From contig JADFYG010000010.1 in assembly GCA_015233155.1 (NCBI GenBank), positions 1 to 64,000 on the forward strand: a stretch of 64,000 nt of DNA, written 5' to 3'. The translations under genes were made by a program, and so were the position numbers. Origin of the DNA: Candidatus Rifleibacteriota bacterium (GTDB lineage Bacteria > Muiribacteriota > Ozemobacteria > Ozemobacterales > Ozemobacteraceae). Shown here piece after piece: positions 54,123 through 63,102 of the stretch (positions are counted from its first letter, which is position 1; every line of letters begins with the position of its first letter). The notes under the pieces are model-generated. The model saw only the letters and a list, made by a program, of their open reading frames with translations. It was not told the DNA's origin and made no database searches.

Positions 54123-54995
54123 TGTATCGCATCGTGCAATGGCCGCGCGGCGGAACTGATCATCGAGAGTACGGGCAAAAGGCATAAACCTGTGTCGCTC
54201 CCGCAAAGACCGGGTCTGCCGCATTATATTGAAACCACAGGCCGAGAAAATGCGTTCCGCGCTTTCGAACATTGGATAAGCCGGAAAAATATCGATATGC
54301 GCGATATCGGAGGGAAGTGCGGCGGGGCGGGGGCCTGGGAAAACCGCTGCCATGGCCGGGTGGCTTCCCTCAAGACTCGCCGTCTCCCGGGCGTAAGAGA
54401 CCAGTTCGATCAGCTCCTCGTCTGAACCTGCGTGAACTATCAACCAACTATGTGCTGCATCCGAAGCGCAGGAACCTTTTGTGGCATATTTTTGCGATTG
54501 AATGAAGGACACTGGAGGGTCCTCGAGATCAAGCTGCTCCATGTGTCTGGAAACTTGCCGCAACCCTGCAGTATGTTCAGCATAAAGCGGTTCAAGAAGA
54601 TACGTCATGTCGAAACGGGGCATGGCGGCTCTTATTCGATTATTATAAACCGGCCATCTGAGAAGACGCGCAAGATGCAGGCATTTACATTTTTCCGGAA
54701 TTAGCGAATCGTCGATTTCCCCCAGAATACCTGCCGGGAATGCATCTATAATTAGCATGGACGGCTGTACAAGATCAAAAATATCTGCCAGCCGCGCTCT
54801 CAAAAGCGCACGGTCACGAAGACGCTCTGAAGCAACGGATATCACGCGGTTTCCCGGATCGATGACACGCGGATCACTTGCGAAAGGTGATCCGGTAATC
54901 AATGTGACGGGCTTGTCGATGCCCAGGGTGTGTATGACGGCGGCGGCTCTGGTTAAATGACCAAGGCCGCCACCGACCGCATAATAGCAGATCAT
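54108..54995 (-). CDS. GT-B glycosyltransferase-like protein, end written by a repeat element
   Basis: 295 residues. ATG 54995 (MICYYAVGGGLGHLTRAAAV) is chosen because it starts at the glycine-rich first loop of the MurG/UDP-glycosyltransferase-like fold; the longer frame runs into the upstream gene. Further pattern: VTLITGSPFASDPRVI, LLIIDAFPAGILGEI, AGSDEELIELVSYARE. The last residues (DTGQTH) and the TAA stop lie in the terminal repeat of the MITE-like element, so the native C-terminus has been replaced or shortened. Likely soluble; the sugar and acceptor are unknown. It starts 16 bases after the preceding gene stops. Confidence 0.75.
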   Translation of the reverse strand: MICYYAVGGGLGHLTRAAAVIHTLGIDKPVTLITGSPFASDPRVIDPGNRVISVASERLRDRALLRARLADIFDLVQPSMLIIDAFPAGILGEIDDSLIPEKCKCLHLARLLRWPVYNNRIRAAMPRFDMTYLLEPLYAEHTAGLRQVSRHMEQLDLEDPPVSFIQSQKYATKGSCASDAAHSWLIVHAGSDEELIELVSYARETASLEGSHPAMAAVFPGPRPAALPSDIAHIDIFPAYPMFESAERIFSACGFNIMRQTRSLRERHRFMPFARTLDDQFRRAAIARCDTGQTH

Positions 54996-55011
54996 ACGCA
55001 AAAATTCAGAG

Positions 55012-55728
55012 TCAGCGCTCCCGGGCAATGAGTTCAGAAAGAATGACGTAACGAAGTGTTTCAGGAATCTCCGTGAATAAAAGGATGGCCGGAGCATGCA
55101 TAAATGTGGAGGAGTGACAGGAATACAACTCGTTTTCGGAGACATCCTTCACCTTTATTTTCCTTGTATCCGCATGGAATTTGAGTTTCCCCAGCTCCTT
55201 GCCGCCTGGTCCGGTAATTGAGATCTTATCAGATTTTTTTTCCCTGATTTCGAATACATTTTTTCCGTTGGCCGCATCAATTATTTTAGTCAGACCTGGA
55301 ACCACATTTATTTTCCAAAGGGGTTTGCCATCGGGAGAAACCAGATTGAATCCGTTTCCATCTGAGATTATGAGAGCCTCAACTGTACCGTCTATTTTTC
55401 CGGAATGATAGGCACGCGTTCCATCAGAGCGCTTTTCGACGAGAATCGTTTTCATTTCCATGCCCATGAAATACGTGACCGTCTCAACTCCTGAGGCGAT
55501 TCCGCGCACGAAGACTTCGTGTTCATCAGGGGCTTTGATTTTGAATTTCCCCGGTGTTTCGACGGACATGTCTTCCGCCCCCTTTTGCGGAGAACTTTTT
55601 CCAGGCGCAACATATTCGGCCTGAATGCCCGACTTTGAAGACTTATCTTCAGCTCTGACACCTGAAATGAATAGAGCAGTAGCCGCACACACCGTGAACA
55701 CGAGAACGCCAATAAAATTTTTGTTCAT
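55012..55728 (-). CDS. Exported hypothetical protein with beta-rich repeats
   Basis: 238 residues; ATG 55728 with GGAGGTTGTC directly upstream, so the longer frame from 55758 is rejected. Signal peptide about 1-26 (ATALFISGVRAED). The body has repeated strand-turn units such as LIISDGNGFNLVSPDGKPLW, DAANGKNVFEIREKKSDKIS and TGPGGKELGKLKFHA, which recall WD/NHL-like or LURP-one-like beta sheets. I recognise no family. It is probably co-transcribed with the glycosyltransferase 16 bases downstream. Confidence 0.72.
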   Translation of the reverse strand: MNKNFIGVLVFTVCAATALFISGVRAEDKSSKSGIQAEYVAPGKSSPQKGAEDMSVETPGKFKIKAPDEHEVFVRGIASGVETVTYFMGMEMKTILVEKRSDGTRAYHSGKIDGTVEALIISDGNGFNLVSPDGKPLWKINVVPGLTKIIDAANGKNVFEIREKKSDKISITGPGGKELGKLKFHADTRKIKVKDVSENELYSCHSSTFMHAPAILLFTEIPETLRYVILSELIARER

Positions 55729-55884
55729 GACAACCTCCGAAGGTATATAAAACGACAAAATTTATGACATCTATTTAACAAATTTCAATACCTCTTTGTA
55801 TGATACGAAATAATGATATATAAGCGAGGCATTTATTCTGATTGTACCCGGTCGCACGGCTGAACGTCCCAGGGAAAAGCCTTC

Positions 55885-55930
55885 GGGTTCGTCTTTATCT
55901 GTGTTCATCTGTGTCCACCTGTCGTTAATT
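55885..55930. repeat. TCTGTG degenerate repeat, third locus
   Basis: tcgtctttatctgtgttcatc, then tgtgtccacctgtcgttaa. It matches the copies at 3250 and 35.7-36.0 kb. On the minus strand it would encode RWTQMNTDKDEP, a peptide I have seen as spurious small ORFs in other genomes, so no gene is called here. Confidence 0.7.
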
Positions 55931-55964
55931 TCCTCTTTTCCTGGTGTAAGACACCGATTCGCAT

Positions 55965-57122
55965 TCATGACAGAACTTCTCGAAAAATGCGAAGATATGA
56001 ATCGACCTCACGATTATGCGTAAACTCAACTGCAATGCGTTCTCTAAGCGCCTTCCCCATAGTGACCAGGCGTTCGGCCGGAATATCCACACATTGCCAA
56101 AGCGCTTCGCAAAGGCCCTTCGTATCGCCGGGATGAAACAGAATCCCATCAACTCCATCACGAACTATATCGGGGATTCCTCCGGCACGCGCCGCCAGAA
56201 CAGGAAGGCCGAGCCCGCCACCCTCCAGGATTACATTCGGCATACCATCATAGAAAGATGGGACGGCTATAAGATCACAGGCGGAATACCAGGGCAAAAG
56301 TCTGTAACGATCTGTAAACGGTACCATACTCAAAGAAAGCCGGCTTCCATGGCACGCGAGCCATTCGGTGAGTTCCGGGGCGGGTTCCCCCACCATCAGG
56401 ACGTGGATTTTTTCTGAGAACCCACATTTTGCGAGAGTTTCGAGAAAAAATACGCCCCCCTTCTTGGCCTTCAGATGGCCGAACAAACCGATTACGCGTC
56501 GCCCGCCGAAAACCTCCCGCTCGCGCCAAGTTGTCGCAGTCGCACGCTCGGACGGCAGAGGATGCCATTTATCGAGATCGATTCCGTTGTGAACACATTC
56601 GATGTGAAGTTGCGGAAGCCAGTCCCGGATGCGTCGTTCGTGATCACGTGACACTACACAGATGCGGGCAGACATGGTTAACGCCTGCTCAAGCGAAATT
56701 CTCCGCGTCGGAGAAAAAACGGCGGCGTCAAAATCGTTACCGCGAATCATCGTCACGAAAGGAACATGTAACCATCGGGCAATAACAGGCCCTGCGATCA
56801 GAGGAATACTGCCGCCGAAAGCAACAACATGCGTCAAAGGGCAAGGATCGAAATATGACGATTCATTGAGCTTGTTCCAAAGCAGATTAGCAGCATGCGC
56901 AAAATCATCCCCGATACCAATGGAAAAATGCTTTCCACCACCTGTCCCCGATAAACGTGAATCTTTATGACGCACTGTGAAATGCGCAACATCGACAATA
57001 GCCCCCCGCAGTCGAAGAGTCTCCGTTATGCGATCACATGACTGCGCCATTCCCCCGCCATCAGGAGGAAAATGCTCGGTCATCAGAAGCAGACGTAAAC
57101 GCCGGCAATCCTCCCGGTTCAA
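55965..57122 (-). CDS. GT4-type glycosyltransferase
   Basis: 385 residues of the GT-B fold. TTG 57122 overlaps the preceding stop (TTGA) and is preferred over ATG 57083 because it keeps the first strand RLRLLLMTEHFPPDGGGMAQ whole. Family motifs: RVIGLFGHLKAKKGG, HVLMVGEPAPE and, in the nucleotide-sugar site, AVPSFYDGMPNVILEGGGLG with LPVLAARAGGIPDIV. Last gene of a minus-strand run of five tightly spaced genes (59908 to 55965). Product: probably a surface or exopolysaccharide sugar link. Confidence 0.9.
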   Translation of the reverse strand: MNREDCRRLRLLLMTEHFPPDGGGMAQSCDRITETLRLRGAIVDVAHFTVRHKDSRLSGTGGGKHFSIGIGDDFAHAANLLWNKLNESSYFDPCPLTHVVAFGGSIPLIAGPVIARWLHVPFVTMIRGNDFDAAVFSPTRRISLEQALTMSARICVVSRDHERRIRDWLPQLHIECVHNGIDLDKWHPLPSERATATTWREREVFGGRRVIGLFGHLKAKKGGVFFLETLAKCGFSEKIHVLMVGEPAPELTEWLACHGSRLSLSMVPFTDRYRLLPWYSACDLIAVPSFYDGMPNVILEGGGLGLPVLAARAGGIPDIVRDGVDGILFHPGDTKGLCEALWQCVDIPAERLVTMGKALRERIAVEFTHNREVDSYLRIFREVLS

Positions 57123-57511
57123 CTGTCGAATCCGCCATCGGGAACAGATCCGGAATCAGAATCTTCGACAGCTCCGCCGTCGGGTCCGGGATCAAAAGAT
57201 CTGACGTCAAATTCATCGTAATAGGTATCGCTCACGGAAGTGGAACCAAAATTGATCGGACCATACCTGGTACTCCGATAAAATCCTGTTCTGAATCGAT
57301 GAAACCATGCCCCACCGGTGGATGAAACATCAACATCGATGCTCTGCTGGCGCTTCGCCCAGCAATCATAACAGACTATTCCTTCACCCGGCACGTCGGA
57401 TTCGCCGTGTTCGCGACAGATATAGCGTCCGCAATCCCGACATTTGAGATCAGCGGGTGCGTCGCAGTCAAAAAGCAGGAAAAAACCTTTTTTTACCTGA
57501 CATCCAGCCAT
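57119..57511 (-). CDS. Small Cys-rich zinc-finger-like protein
   Basis: 130 residues; ATG 57511 with AAGGATG. Cys/His ligands are arranged as CDAPADLKCRDCGRYICREH followed by VCYDCW, like a B-box or AN1-type finger with two zinc sites. The remainder is acidic and Gly/Ser/Asp-rich (VSDTYYDEFDVRSFDPGPDG) and probably disordered. It sits 6 bases after the membrane gene upstream and overlaps the glycosyltransferase start by 4. Function unknown. Confidence 0.8.
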   Translation of the reverse strand: MAGCQVKKGFFLLFDCDAPADLKCRDCGRYICREHGESDVPGEGIVCYDCWAKRQQSIDVDVSSTGGAWFHRFRTGFYRSTRYGPINFGSTSVSDTYYDEFDVRSFDPGPDGGAVEDSDSGSVPDGGFDS

Positions 57512-57517
57512 GCAACT

Positions 57518-58435
57518 TCATCCTTTCGATTCGCCCGAGATGGGACGAACCCGCATGAATAGCTCTCCGAGCGATTTAACAAACAAATCTTTCGGAAAAA
57601 CATGGTCGATCTGAGATTCCATGTGGAATCTCTCTGAAGTCAGCACATGGCGGTTGTTTCCCAGGCGGTGGGCGATTCTATCCCCGCTGGTGACGCCTGA
57701 GTCACCCTGCGCCGACTCCAACTCCGGCTTCCCTGAGCCGGGGCAGGCAAGCACGTATCGATCATGTTTTGGCGCAAGCCGCAGCTGCAGCATTTGTCTG
57801 ATCTTGTATTTTGTTTTGGTCCTGATTTTAGTTTTAGAGACGCCGGTTCTTTTGCTGGTCACTTCGCGCTTTCGAATGTGATCCGTGATCTTCCAGGATA
57901 GGGTTGTTCCGTCGGCGAGACGAGTCTCTCCTTCAAGCCATGGATCCTGATACTGGTTTTCAATCGTACGCGGGTACGGCGCAAACCAGCCGGTGTTCTC
58001 CTCGCGATGAGAAATTCGCTTGGAATCAATATCGAAGCCCCGAAGATCAATGCGCATCTTCAAACCGGCATCAGAATCCATATCCTGACTTAAAATTTCG
58101 ACCAAAGGCAAAATGAATTCCCGTAAATTATTATTTAGATCCCGTTTTGCCAGCATACGATAAATTATCCATATGACAAATGTTGCTATCCACAGGAGCA
58201 CTCCCAGAGGCGGAAACAACACCAAAGTTATCATACCGATGAAAAAACAGACGAAGATGGAACAGCCGAGACCACCACGCATTCGATCTCCCGCCATGTC
58301 AAATTCAGCAAGCGGTCGTAAAAATTGAAACCACTCTTTTTTTGTCAGCACACAAACTCGCTGACGCGAGTTGATGAACTCTCGCTGACGAGCATCGAGG
58401 ACACGATATTTCGCCCATGTCTCAATAAGACCCAT
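57518..58435 (-). CDS. Membrane protein of unknown function with two TM helices
   Basis: 305 residues; ATG 58435 with CAGGGAG. Two adjacent TM helices (about 57-95: GCSIFVCFFIGMITLVLFP, then GVLLWIATFVIWIIY) sit between cytoplasmic parts. The C-terminal part (about 110-305) is beta-rich (EGETRLADGTTLSWKITDHI, KIRQMLQLRLAPKHDRYVLA). No family recognised. It is 25 bases downstream of one GT4 gene and 6 bases upstream of the zinc-finger gene, so it probably serves the same envelope-glycan operon. Confidence 0.75.
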   Translation of the reverse strand: MGLIETWAKYRVLDARQREFINSRQRVCVLTKKEWFQFLRPLAEFDMAGDRMRGGLGCSIFVCFFIGMITLVLFPPLGVLLWIATFVIWIIYRMLAKRDLNNNLREFILPLVEILSQDMDSDAGLKMRIDLRGFDIDSKRISHREENTGWFAPYPRTIENQYQDPWLEGETRLADGTTLSWKITDHIRKREVTSKRTGVSKTKIRTKTKYKIRQMLQLRLAPKHDRYVLACPGSGKPELESAQGDSGVTSGDRIAHRLGNNRHVLTSERFHMESQIDHVFPKDLFVKSLGELFMRVRPISGESKG

Positions 58436-58460
58436 ATTCGTAATAACTCCCTGCGAGTAT

Positions 58461-59675
58461 CTAGTCTATTACACGAACAGGTATTGAAATCATCCGCCCT
58501 TTCTCTGGCGGCATAATCAGCTTGTCATAAACCGCGTAAAGGGAATCTCGCGCGCGTGCCCATGTAAATAATTCGCGCACTTTCCTGCGACCGGCTTCCC
58601 CCATTTCGGCGAGTGTTTCCGGATGTTCCAGCATAATCCGCACGGCGCGGGCGAGATCCGTGGGGCGATTCGGCCGGACAAAACGTCCTTCTACACCATC
58701 GCTCATCAGTTCACGAACGGATGGAATGTCGGACGCAAGAACAGGCACTCCCGCCGCCATTGATTCCAGGATCTTCAGCGGGCTACAGCCCTGAATCATA
58801 TTCCTGGGAACGTCAGCGAGTGGAACGATTGAAAGGTTGGCGTGAGCAAGCCACGGAAGGAGTTCCTGCTGGGAAAGATTCAGCATCCAACGTGTACGGT
58901 CAATTATTCCGAGACGGGTGGCAAGTCGCTCCAGGACTTTCAGTCGAGCTTTCGAACCGGAAATACAAAGAACCAGTTCGAGATCCTGGAAGTCAGCAAG
59001 CATGGAGAATGCGAGAAATAAGGTTTCAAGGCCCTGCCATGACTGAACTGCCCCGAAATATATCAGGTGGCGACTCGGAGCATTGCCCGGAAGCGGCGGC
59101 ACAGGACCATCAACAGGAACAGCCCCATTCGGAATGACCGTGATTTTTTCCGCATCCGCACCGACGTTCAACAAACATTCACGAATGGTTCGCGAAGGAC
59201 AAACGATATGGTCCGACTCATGAATGCAAAGTTGCTCTTCAGCTCTGATTTTTTCAAGAGTCCTATTGGAAAGATCAGGATAAAGAGCCGGAAGCTCAAT
59301 CGATGGCAGGCCATTCACTTCATATACAGCCCGAAATTTACGTTCAGGGCAGGCGAGGAGGGGTATGCCTCCCCAGGGGTCCCGGAATTGGACAAGGGAA
59401 AGAGTATTCCGGCATTCCTCCGTCGCTTTGGCCACGAATTCTCCGAACTTCATGGCGCGTTTCAAAAAATTTGGTTCAAAAGCGAAAAAACGACGGATTT
59501 CCCATGACCCTTCACGCTGTAAAGCAGGTGATGACTGGAGACCCAGGACGGCCAGGAGACCGCCTCCCATGTAATTAAAAAGAGCGCCGGCAGCCTCCCG
59601 AATATGAATTGCAGCTCCCTTGGCGGCCGGATACACATCGAAAGCAGCATACAAAGCCGGTATTTGATGGCCCAT
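58461..59675 (-). CDS. GT4-type glycosyltransferase
   Basis: 404 residues; ATG 59675. GT-B fold: an N-terminal Rossmann half (AAFDVYPAAKGAAIHIREAA), VCPSRTIRECLLNVGADAEK, IPNGAVPVDG, then YFGAVQSWQGLETLFLAFSM and a donor-binding end NMIQGCSPLKILESMAAGVP, VLASDIPSVRELM. Similar to polysaccharide-building glycosyltransferases. It starts 11 bases after the small membrane protein gene. Confidence 0.92.
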   Translation of the reverse strand: MGHQIPALYAAFDVYPAAKGAAIHIREAAGALFNYMGGGLLAVLGLQSSPALQREGSWEIRRFFAFEPNFLKRAMKFGEFVAKATEECRNTLSLVQFRDPWGGIPLLACPERKFRAVYEVNGLPSIELPALYPDLSNRTLEKIRAEEQLCIHESDHIVCPSRTIRECLLNVGADAEKITVIPNGAVPVDGPVPPLPGNAPSRHLIYFGAVQSWQGLETLFLAFSMLADFQDLELVLCISGSKARLKVLERLATRLGIIDRTRWMLNLSQQELLPWLAHANLSIVPLADVPRNMIQGCSPLKILESMAAGVPVLASDIPSVRELMSDGVEGRFVRPNRPTDLARAVRIMLEHPETLAEMGEAGRRKVRELFTWARARDSLYAVYDKLIMPPEKGRMISIPVRVID

Positions 59676-59686
59676 GGGAACTTCTG

Positions 59687-59908
59687 CTAGCCGAGACCCT
59701 GTTTGTCGGCATAATAAATTCCGCCGATTATCAGCATTGATATAACACTGAGACTGAGAGGGCTTTCGACCACATAGGACAGCCCCATGAGGGCAATGCC
59801 TCCGATGAGAGACAGCATATGCGGTCTTTTTTTCCCATATATGAAAAAACCAGTCCCTATGGTGCCCCAGAACATCGAGGCCATCAAAGAATTGTAATCG
59901 AAGTTCAT
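59687..59908 (-). CDS. Small two-helix membrane protein
   Basis: 73 residues. ATG 59908 with GGAGATGG upstream; the frame extends to 60037 but has no ribosome site there. Two or three hydrophobic helices, MASMFWGTIGTGFFIYG, LSLIGGIALMGLSYV and LSVISMLIIGGIYYA. Similar small Gly-rich membrane proteins (DUF-type) are often seen in Gram-negatives. First gene of the glycosyltransferase operon. Function unknown. Confidence 0.75.
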   Translation of the reverse strand: MNFDYNSLMASMFWGTIGTGFFIYGKKRPHMLSLIGGIALMGLSYVVESPLSLSVISMLIIGGIYYADKQGLG

Positions 59909-60144
59909 GATGCCATCTCCTGACATTATCGTTTCATGCATAATCGCTATATTACTGTTATATACAGCAGATTCAGTGAGTACACACTTTGCTTCTGACA
60001 TTCTATCATGAATTTTTATGCTTTTGCTGCGTCTCATTCCAGAACAAGCGCATTATGATCTTGTATGAGAAAAATAAAATGGTGTAAAATCAGGAGTCAT
60101 CCGCTGACTTCTGATGACACATTGAACGAAAGCAAAGGGAAAAT

Positions 60145-61200
60145 GTGAAACGGACGTTCTGGCTGACCGCTGTGTTCTGTATTTTTTCATTGGTCCCACT
60201 CCTGGCATTGTCCTGCCGAAACTGCGGCGCTCATCTTCCTGACGGGAGCAGGTTTTGTAATTCCTGCGGGGCTGTCCAGAACTCGAATTCTCCGGCACCG
60301 ATAAAAAAGACGGGAGCCACCGCTTCCGCTACCCAACGTCCCATCGCGGGAGAAGAAATAACCAATCAGCAGTTTATGAAGCTGTTTGCGCCATTGGAAG
60401 CCTTTGAACCGGAGCTTCGAATTTCCCGCCTGAACTCGCCACAGGTACGCTCCACCATTCAGCTTACGCTTATTCCCGGCCTGGAAAAACTGAAAGAGAA
60501 GATGAATCAGCGGAATCTGCGCTTTTCCAAACCCCAGACAAAGTTACTGGCACTGTTTCGGGAGCGATGTGCAACTATCCTGAAATGGTCATCCACCCTT
60601 GGCATGGAGCGCAATATCGTCGCCGACAGGGTCAGTCAGCTTGCCTGTCTGCAGGAATATCTCCGGGTATACCTGGATGACGAAACCCTGGCCGCTATTG
60701 AAGTGCTCGAAGAGGTATACAGCAAGGAACTGGAAAACATGAAGGAACGAATCGATAACATGAATGAAAGTGCCGGCTTCGAGAACCCCGGAGCCGCTTA
60801 TCAGATAAGACAGAAAGATTTGGCGGAGCCCACAGATCAATTCACGTTTTCTTTGTTAATGGCCAGCTCCGGCAAAAAGATCGGTAATCATATGCAGGTG
60901 TTCGATCATTCCCACAAGCTTTTGGGGCAACTGAACCTGGTACATGAAGAAAAAGGCATCCGGAATTTTTCCGGAAAGATTTCCCGGAAAGCATTCGAAG
61001 CCATGGATTCACGTCAGGTCTGGATTGAATACGCGGTGAGAACAAAGTTTTCCACATCCTGGCAAAATCAGAAATTGCGATTGTATCTGGTTCCATGCCA
61101 GAAGCGGGATGATCCGGCCGGATATGAATACGAGGCTCTTCATGGAACAAACCCGGAAATCGTTCGCGTCCGGTTTTTGCAGGGTATCGGTATATTCTGA
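60145..61200 (+). CDS. Zinc-ribbon protein with an N-terminal signal or anchor
   Basis: 351 residues; GTG 60145 after GGGAAAAT. The signal/anchor (FWLTAVFCIFSLVPLLALS) is directly followed by CRNCGAHLPDGSRFCNSCGA, a zinc ribbon with two CxxC pairs. After a short linker come helical (ITNQQFMKLFAPLEAFEPEL; AAIEVLEEVYSKELENMKER) and beta (KIGNHMQVFDHSHKLLGQLN) parts. Zinc ribbons are normally cytoplasmic, so an exported one is unusual, unless the hydrophobic start stays as a reversed anchor. Single gene followed by a MITE-like element. Confidence 0.75.
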   Translation: MKRTFWLTAVFCIFSLVPLLALSCRNCGAHLPDGSRFCNSCGAVQNSNSPAPIKKTGATASATQRPIAGEEITNQQFMKLFAPLEAFEPELRISRLNSPQVRSTIQLTLIPGLEKLKEKMNQRNLRFSKPQTKLLALFRERCATILKWSSTLGMERNIVADRVSQLACLQEYLRVYLDDETLAAIEVLEEVYSKELENMKERIDNMNESAGFENPGAAYQIRQKDLAEPTDQFTFSLLMASSGKKIGNHMQVFDHSHKLLGQLNLVHEEKGIRNFSGKISRKAFEAMDSRQVWIEYAVRTKFSTSWQNQKLRLYLVPCQKRDDPAGYEYEALHGTNPEIVRVRFLQGIGIF

Positions 61201-61461
61201 TACCAGAGGCGGTGTAACCAAGGTCATTTAATTCTCACATAGCAGGGCGCGACCGCCGGGCGCGCCGAGTCCTATATCTGCAGATTAGCTCGGCTGGCCC
61301 GGCGGTCCAGCCCGACCAGTCGTCGAGTTCGGGCAATTCAAGCCATTCTCCCGGGGAAAATTAAATGACCTTGCGGTGTAACGCGCGGGTCTTGCAATTT
61401 TTTGTGGCATGATCTAATCTGAAATGGATTTATTGCACTCTAATTTTCATTCGGGAAAATC
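61201..61461. other. Gap holding a MITE-like element
   Basis: About 260 bases between the zinc-ribbon and GT2 genes; mostly the element at 61219-61373. The promoter of the glycan operon should lie in 61374-61450, where TTTTTTGTGGCATGATCTAATC-like sequence gives a possible but poor -10 (no confident call). Confidence 0.6.
61219..61373. mobile_element. MITE-like palindromic element with 15-bp perfect ends, inverse orientation
   Basis: Ends CAAGGTCATTTAATT (61219-61233) and its exact complement (61359-61373). CGGTGTAAC occurs directly at both flanks (61210-61218 and 61374-61382), a perfect 9-bp target duplication. Its right arm contains, in reverse, the GAATGGCTTGAAT stretch of the 43.5-kb copy, so it is inserted the other way round. 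The core is a diverged form (GGGCGCGACCGCCGGG ... CCGGCGGTCCAGCCC). Confidence 0.8.
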
Positions 61462-62241
61462 ATGACCCTGGCCTCTGAATCATTTATATTTCCCAGTCTG
61501 TCGATCATTTTGCCATGCTATCGGGCCCGCGATTACGCAGGAGCAAGCATAGACGCCGTAGGAAATGCCTTCACCGGAATTGCGGGAGGCTTCGAAATCG
61601 TAGCGGTCGAAGACGGAAGTGCCGACGGTTCCGCGGAAGCATTGTTCGAGCTGGCGCGTTCCCGCCCATGGCTTCGCGTGGTCGTTCATCCTGAAAATCG
61701 CGGGAAAGGCCGCGCAGTGCTGTCAGGCTTTAAAGAAGCCCGTGGTCGCTTTGTAGTGATGAACGATATAGATCTTCAGTATGATATCGACGATATGCGC
61801 CTGTGTTATCAGAATCTGTCGAGCGGAACTGCTGACCTCGTCATCGGATCCCGCATGCACCCGGCCTCAATGTATCACATCCTCAGCCGGCAGATTCGGT
61901 ATATATTCACGCGCCATGTCTACAGCCGAATACTCAATTTCGCGATTCGCAAATTTTTCCTGCCGGGGGTACGTGACACACAGTGTGGCCTCAAGGGGTT
62001 TTCCCGATCATTCGTTGATATCGTGAACCGTGGCCTTCCTATCATTGAAGGGTTCGCTTTCGACATCGAACTACTGGTCATTGCACGGGAAAACAATTTG
62101 TCCATCACGGAGATTCCGGTGCATTTCCACTATACCGACATTCCTTCGACCGTGAAGTTCGTGAAAACCGCCGGCCGTCTGGTCAAGGACCTCCTTCGTA
62201 TCTTTGCGCACCGGCTTGCCGGCCGATATGTCAGTTCGTAG
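61462..62241 (+). CDS. GT2 glycosyltransferase, dolichyl/undecaprenyl-phosphate sugar synthase type
   Basis: 259 residues; ATG 61462 with GGGAAAAT. A GT2 fold with the nucleotide-binding strand IVAVEDGSADGSAE and DxD-like metal site MNDIDLQYDIDD; SRQIRYIFTRHVYSRILNFA and CGLKGFSRSF follow the DPM1/Alg5 pattern. It would transfer a sugar from a nucleotide donor to polyprenyl phosphate, the donor form that GT-C enzymes use. The two genes after it (deacetylase and an ArnT-like enzyme) fit one pathway. Starts the plus-strand glycan operon. Confidence 0.9.
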   Translation: MTLASESFIFPSLSIILPCYRARDYAGASIDAVGNAFTGIAGGFEIVAVEDGSADGSAEALFELARSRPWLRVVVHPENRGKGRAVLSGFKEARGRFVVMNDIDLQYDIDDMRLCYQNLSSGTADLVIGSRMHPASMYHILSRQIRYIFTRHVYSRILNFAIRKFFLPGVRDTQCGLKGFSRSFVDIVNRGLPIIEGFAFDIELLVIARENNLSITEIPVHFHYTDIPSTVKFVKTAGRLVKDLLRIFAHRLAGRYVSS

Positions 62242-62253
62242 TCATTCGTCTCC

Positions 62254-63072
62254 ATGCCTCAACGCCTACTTTTCATAACAGCCGATGATTTCGGCATGGA
62301 TCCGGGTATCGATGATGGTATCCTGGAAGGCATTCAGGCGGGTGGAATCGGCAATGTCTCAATCTGGACAGCCTATCCGCATCTTAACGCCATCCCGGAG
62401 GCGATCAGATCGGTTCTGACCAGGGCCTGCACGGGCATTCACTGGAGTCTTTTTCCACCTGAGATTGACATAAATCGCCCCCTGGATTGGGCAAGCGCTC
62501 TTAGTCTCGCGTTTCCCGACCGCAGGCGTATGGATGCGGAGAGAACGACCTGGGACGCAGCATTCGATGCCCTCGATCGGCAGGGAGTTCGTCCGGCATT
62601 CATCAACGGGCACCAGCACGTCCACTTGTTTCCGGGCTGGGTGAAAGCTGTCTGCTCCTGGGCTGTCATGCGCGGAATCACGGTCATGCGCCGTCCAGTG
62701 GAGGTCGGCTCCGGCGGCTTTTTCGCGAAAGTCAGACGGCCGGCACTAATGGTCCTGGAAAGCCTTGGCAGTCTGGCTGTCCGCCTCGCGCGTCGCTTTC
62801 CCCTGATATGGGTTCCGACGTTATGCAGGTGGGGGCGTTCGTTCACATTTGAAGCCGTGTTTGACGGGCTTTCCGAAACATCCCCGGACATTAAAATAGA
62901 ACTCATGACGCACCCTGGCCGGCCATCTGACAGATATCTTCGCGAGACCCGCTCCCCCTCCGACCACCTGGGACAACTTACCCAGGTGTGCCGGCATGAT
63001 CTTCCGGCGATCATTGCCAGACACGGCTTCAGACTGGCTCGACTCGACGGACGCCCTCTCAATAATGGCTGA
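62254..63072 (+). CDS. YdjC/ChbG/HpnK-family deacetylase
   Basis: 272 residues; ATG 62254, 12 bases after the GT2 stop. Family motifs: the metal-site strand FITADDFGMDPGIDDG, GIHWSLFPPEIDI and FINGHQHVHLFPGW. Family members remove acetyl groups from acetylated (amino-)sugars such as chitobiose or hopanoid glucosamine. Here it lies between a polyprenyl-sugar synthase and an ArnT-like transferase, so deacetylation of a lipid-linked amino sugar is a good guess. Confidence 0.92.
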   Translation: MPQRLLFITADDFGMDPGIDDGILEGIQAGGIGNVSIWTAYPHLNAIPEAIRSVLTRACTGIHWSLFPPEIDINRPLDWASALSLAFPDRRRMDAERTTWDAAFDALDRQGVRPAFINGHQHVHLFPGWVKAVCSWAVMRGITVMRRPVEVGSGGFFAKVRRPALMVLESLGSLAVRLARRFPLIWVPTLCRWGRSFTFEAVFDGLSETSPDIKIELMTHPGRPSDRYLRETRSPSDHLGQLTQVCRHDLPAIIARHGFRLARLDGRPLNNG

Positions 63073-63102
63073 ATTATCCGGGACGCAATGACGGAGTATG
63101 AA

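Noticed and set aside
55771-55968. 65-residue minus-strand frame with RWTQMNTDKDEP
   Set aside because: The peptide is the translation of the TCTGTG repeat; no ribosome site.
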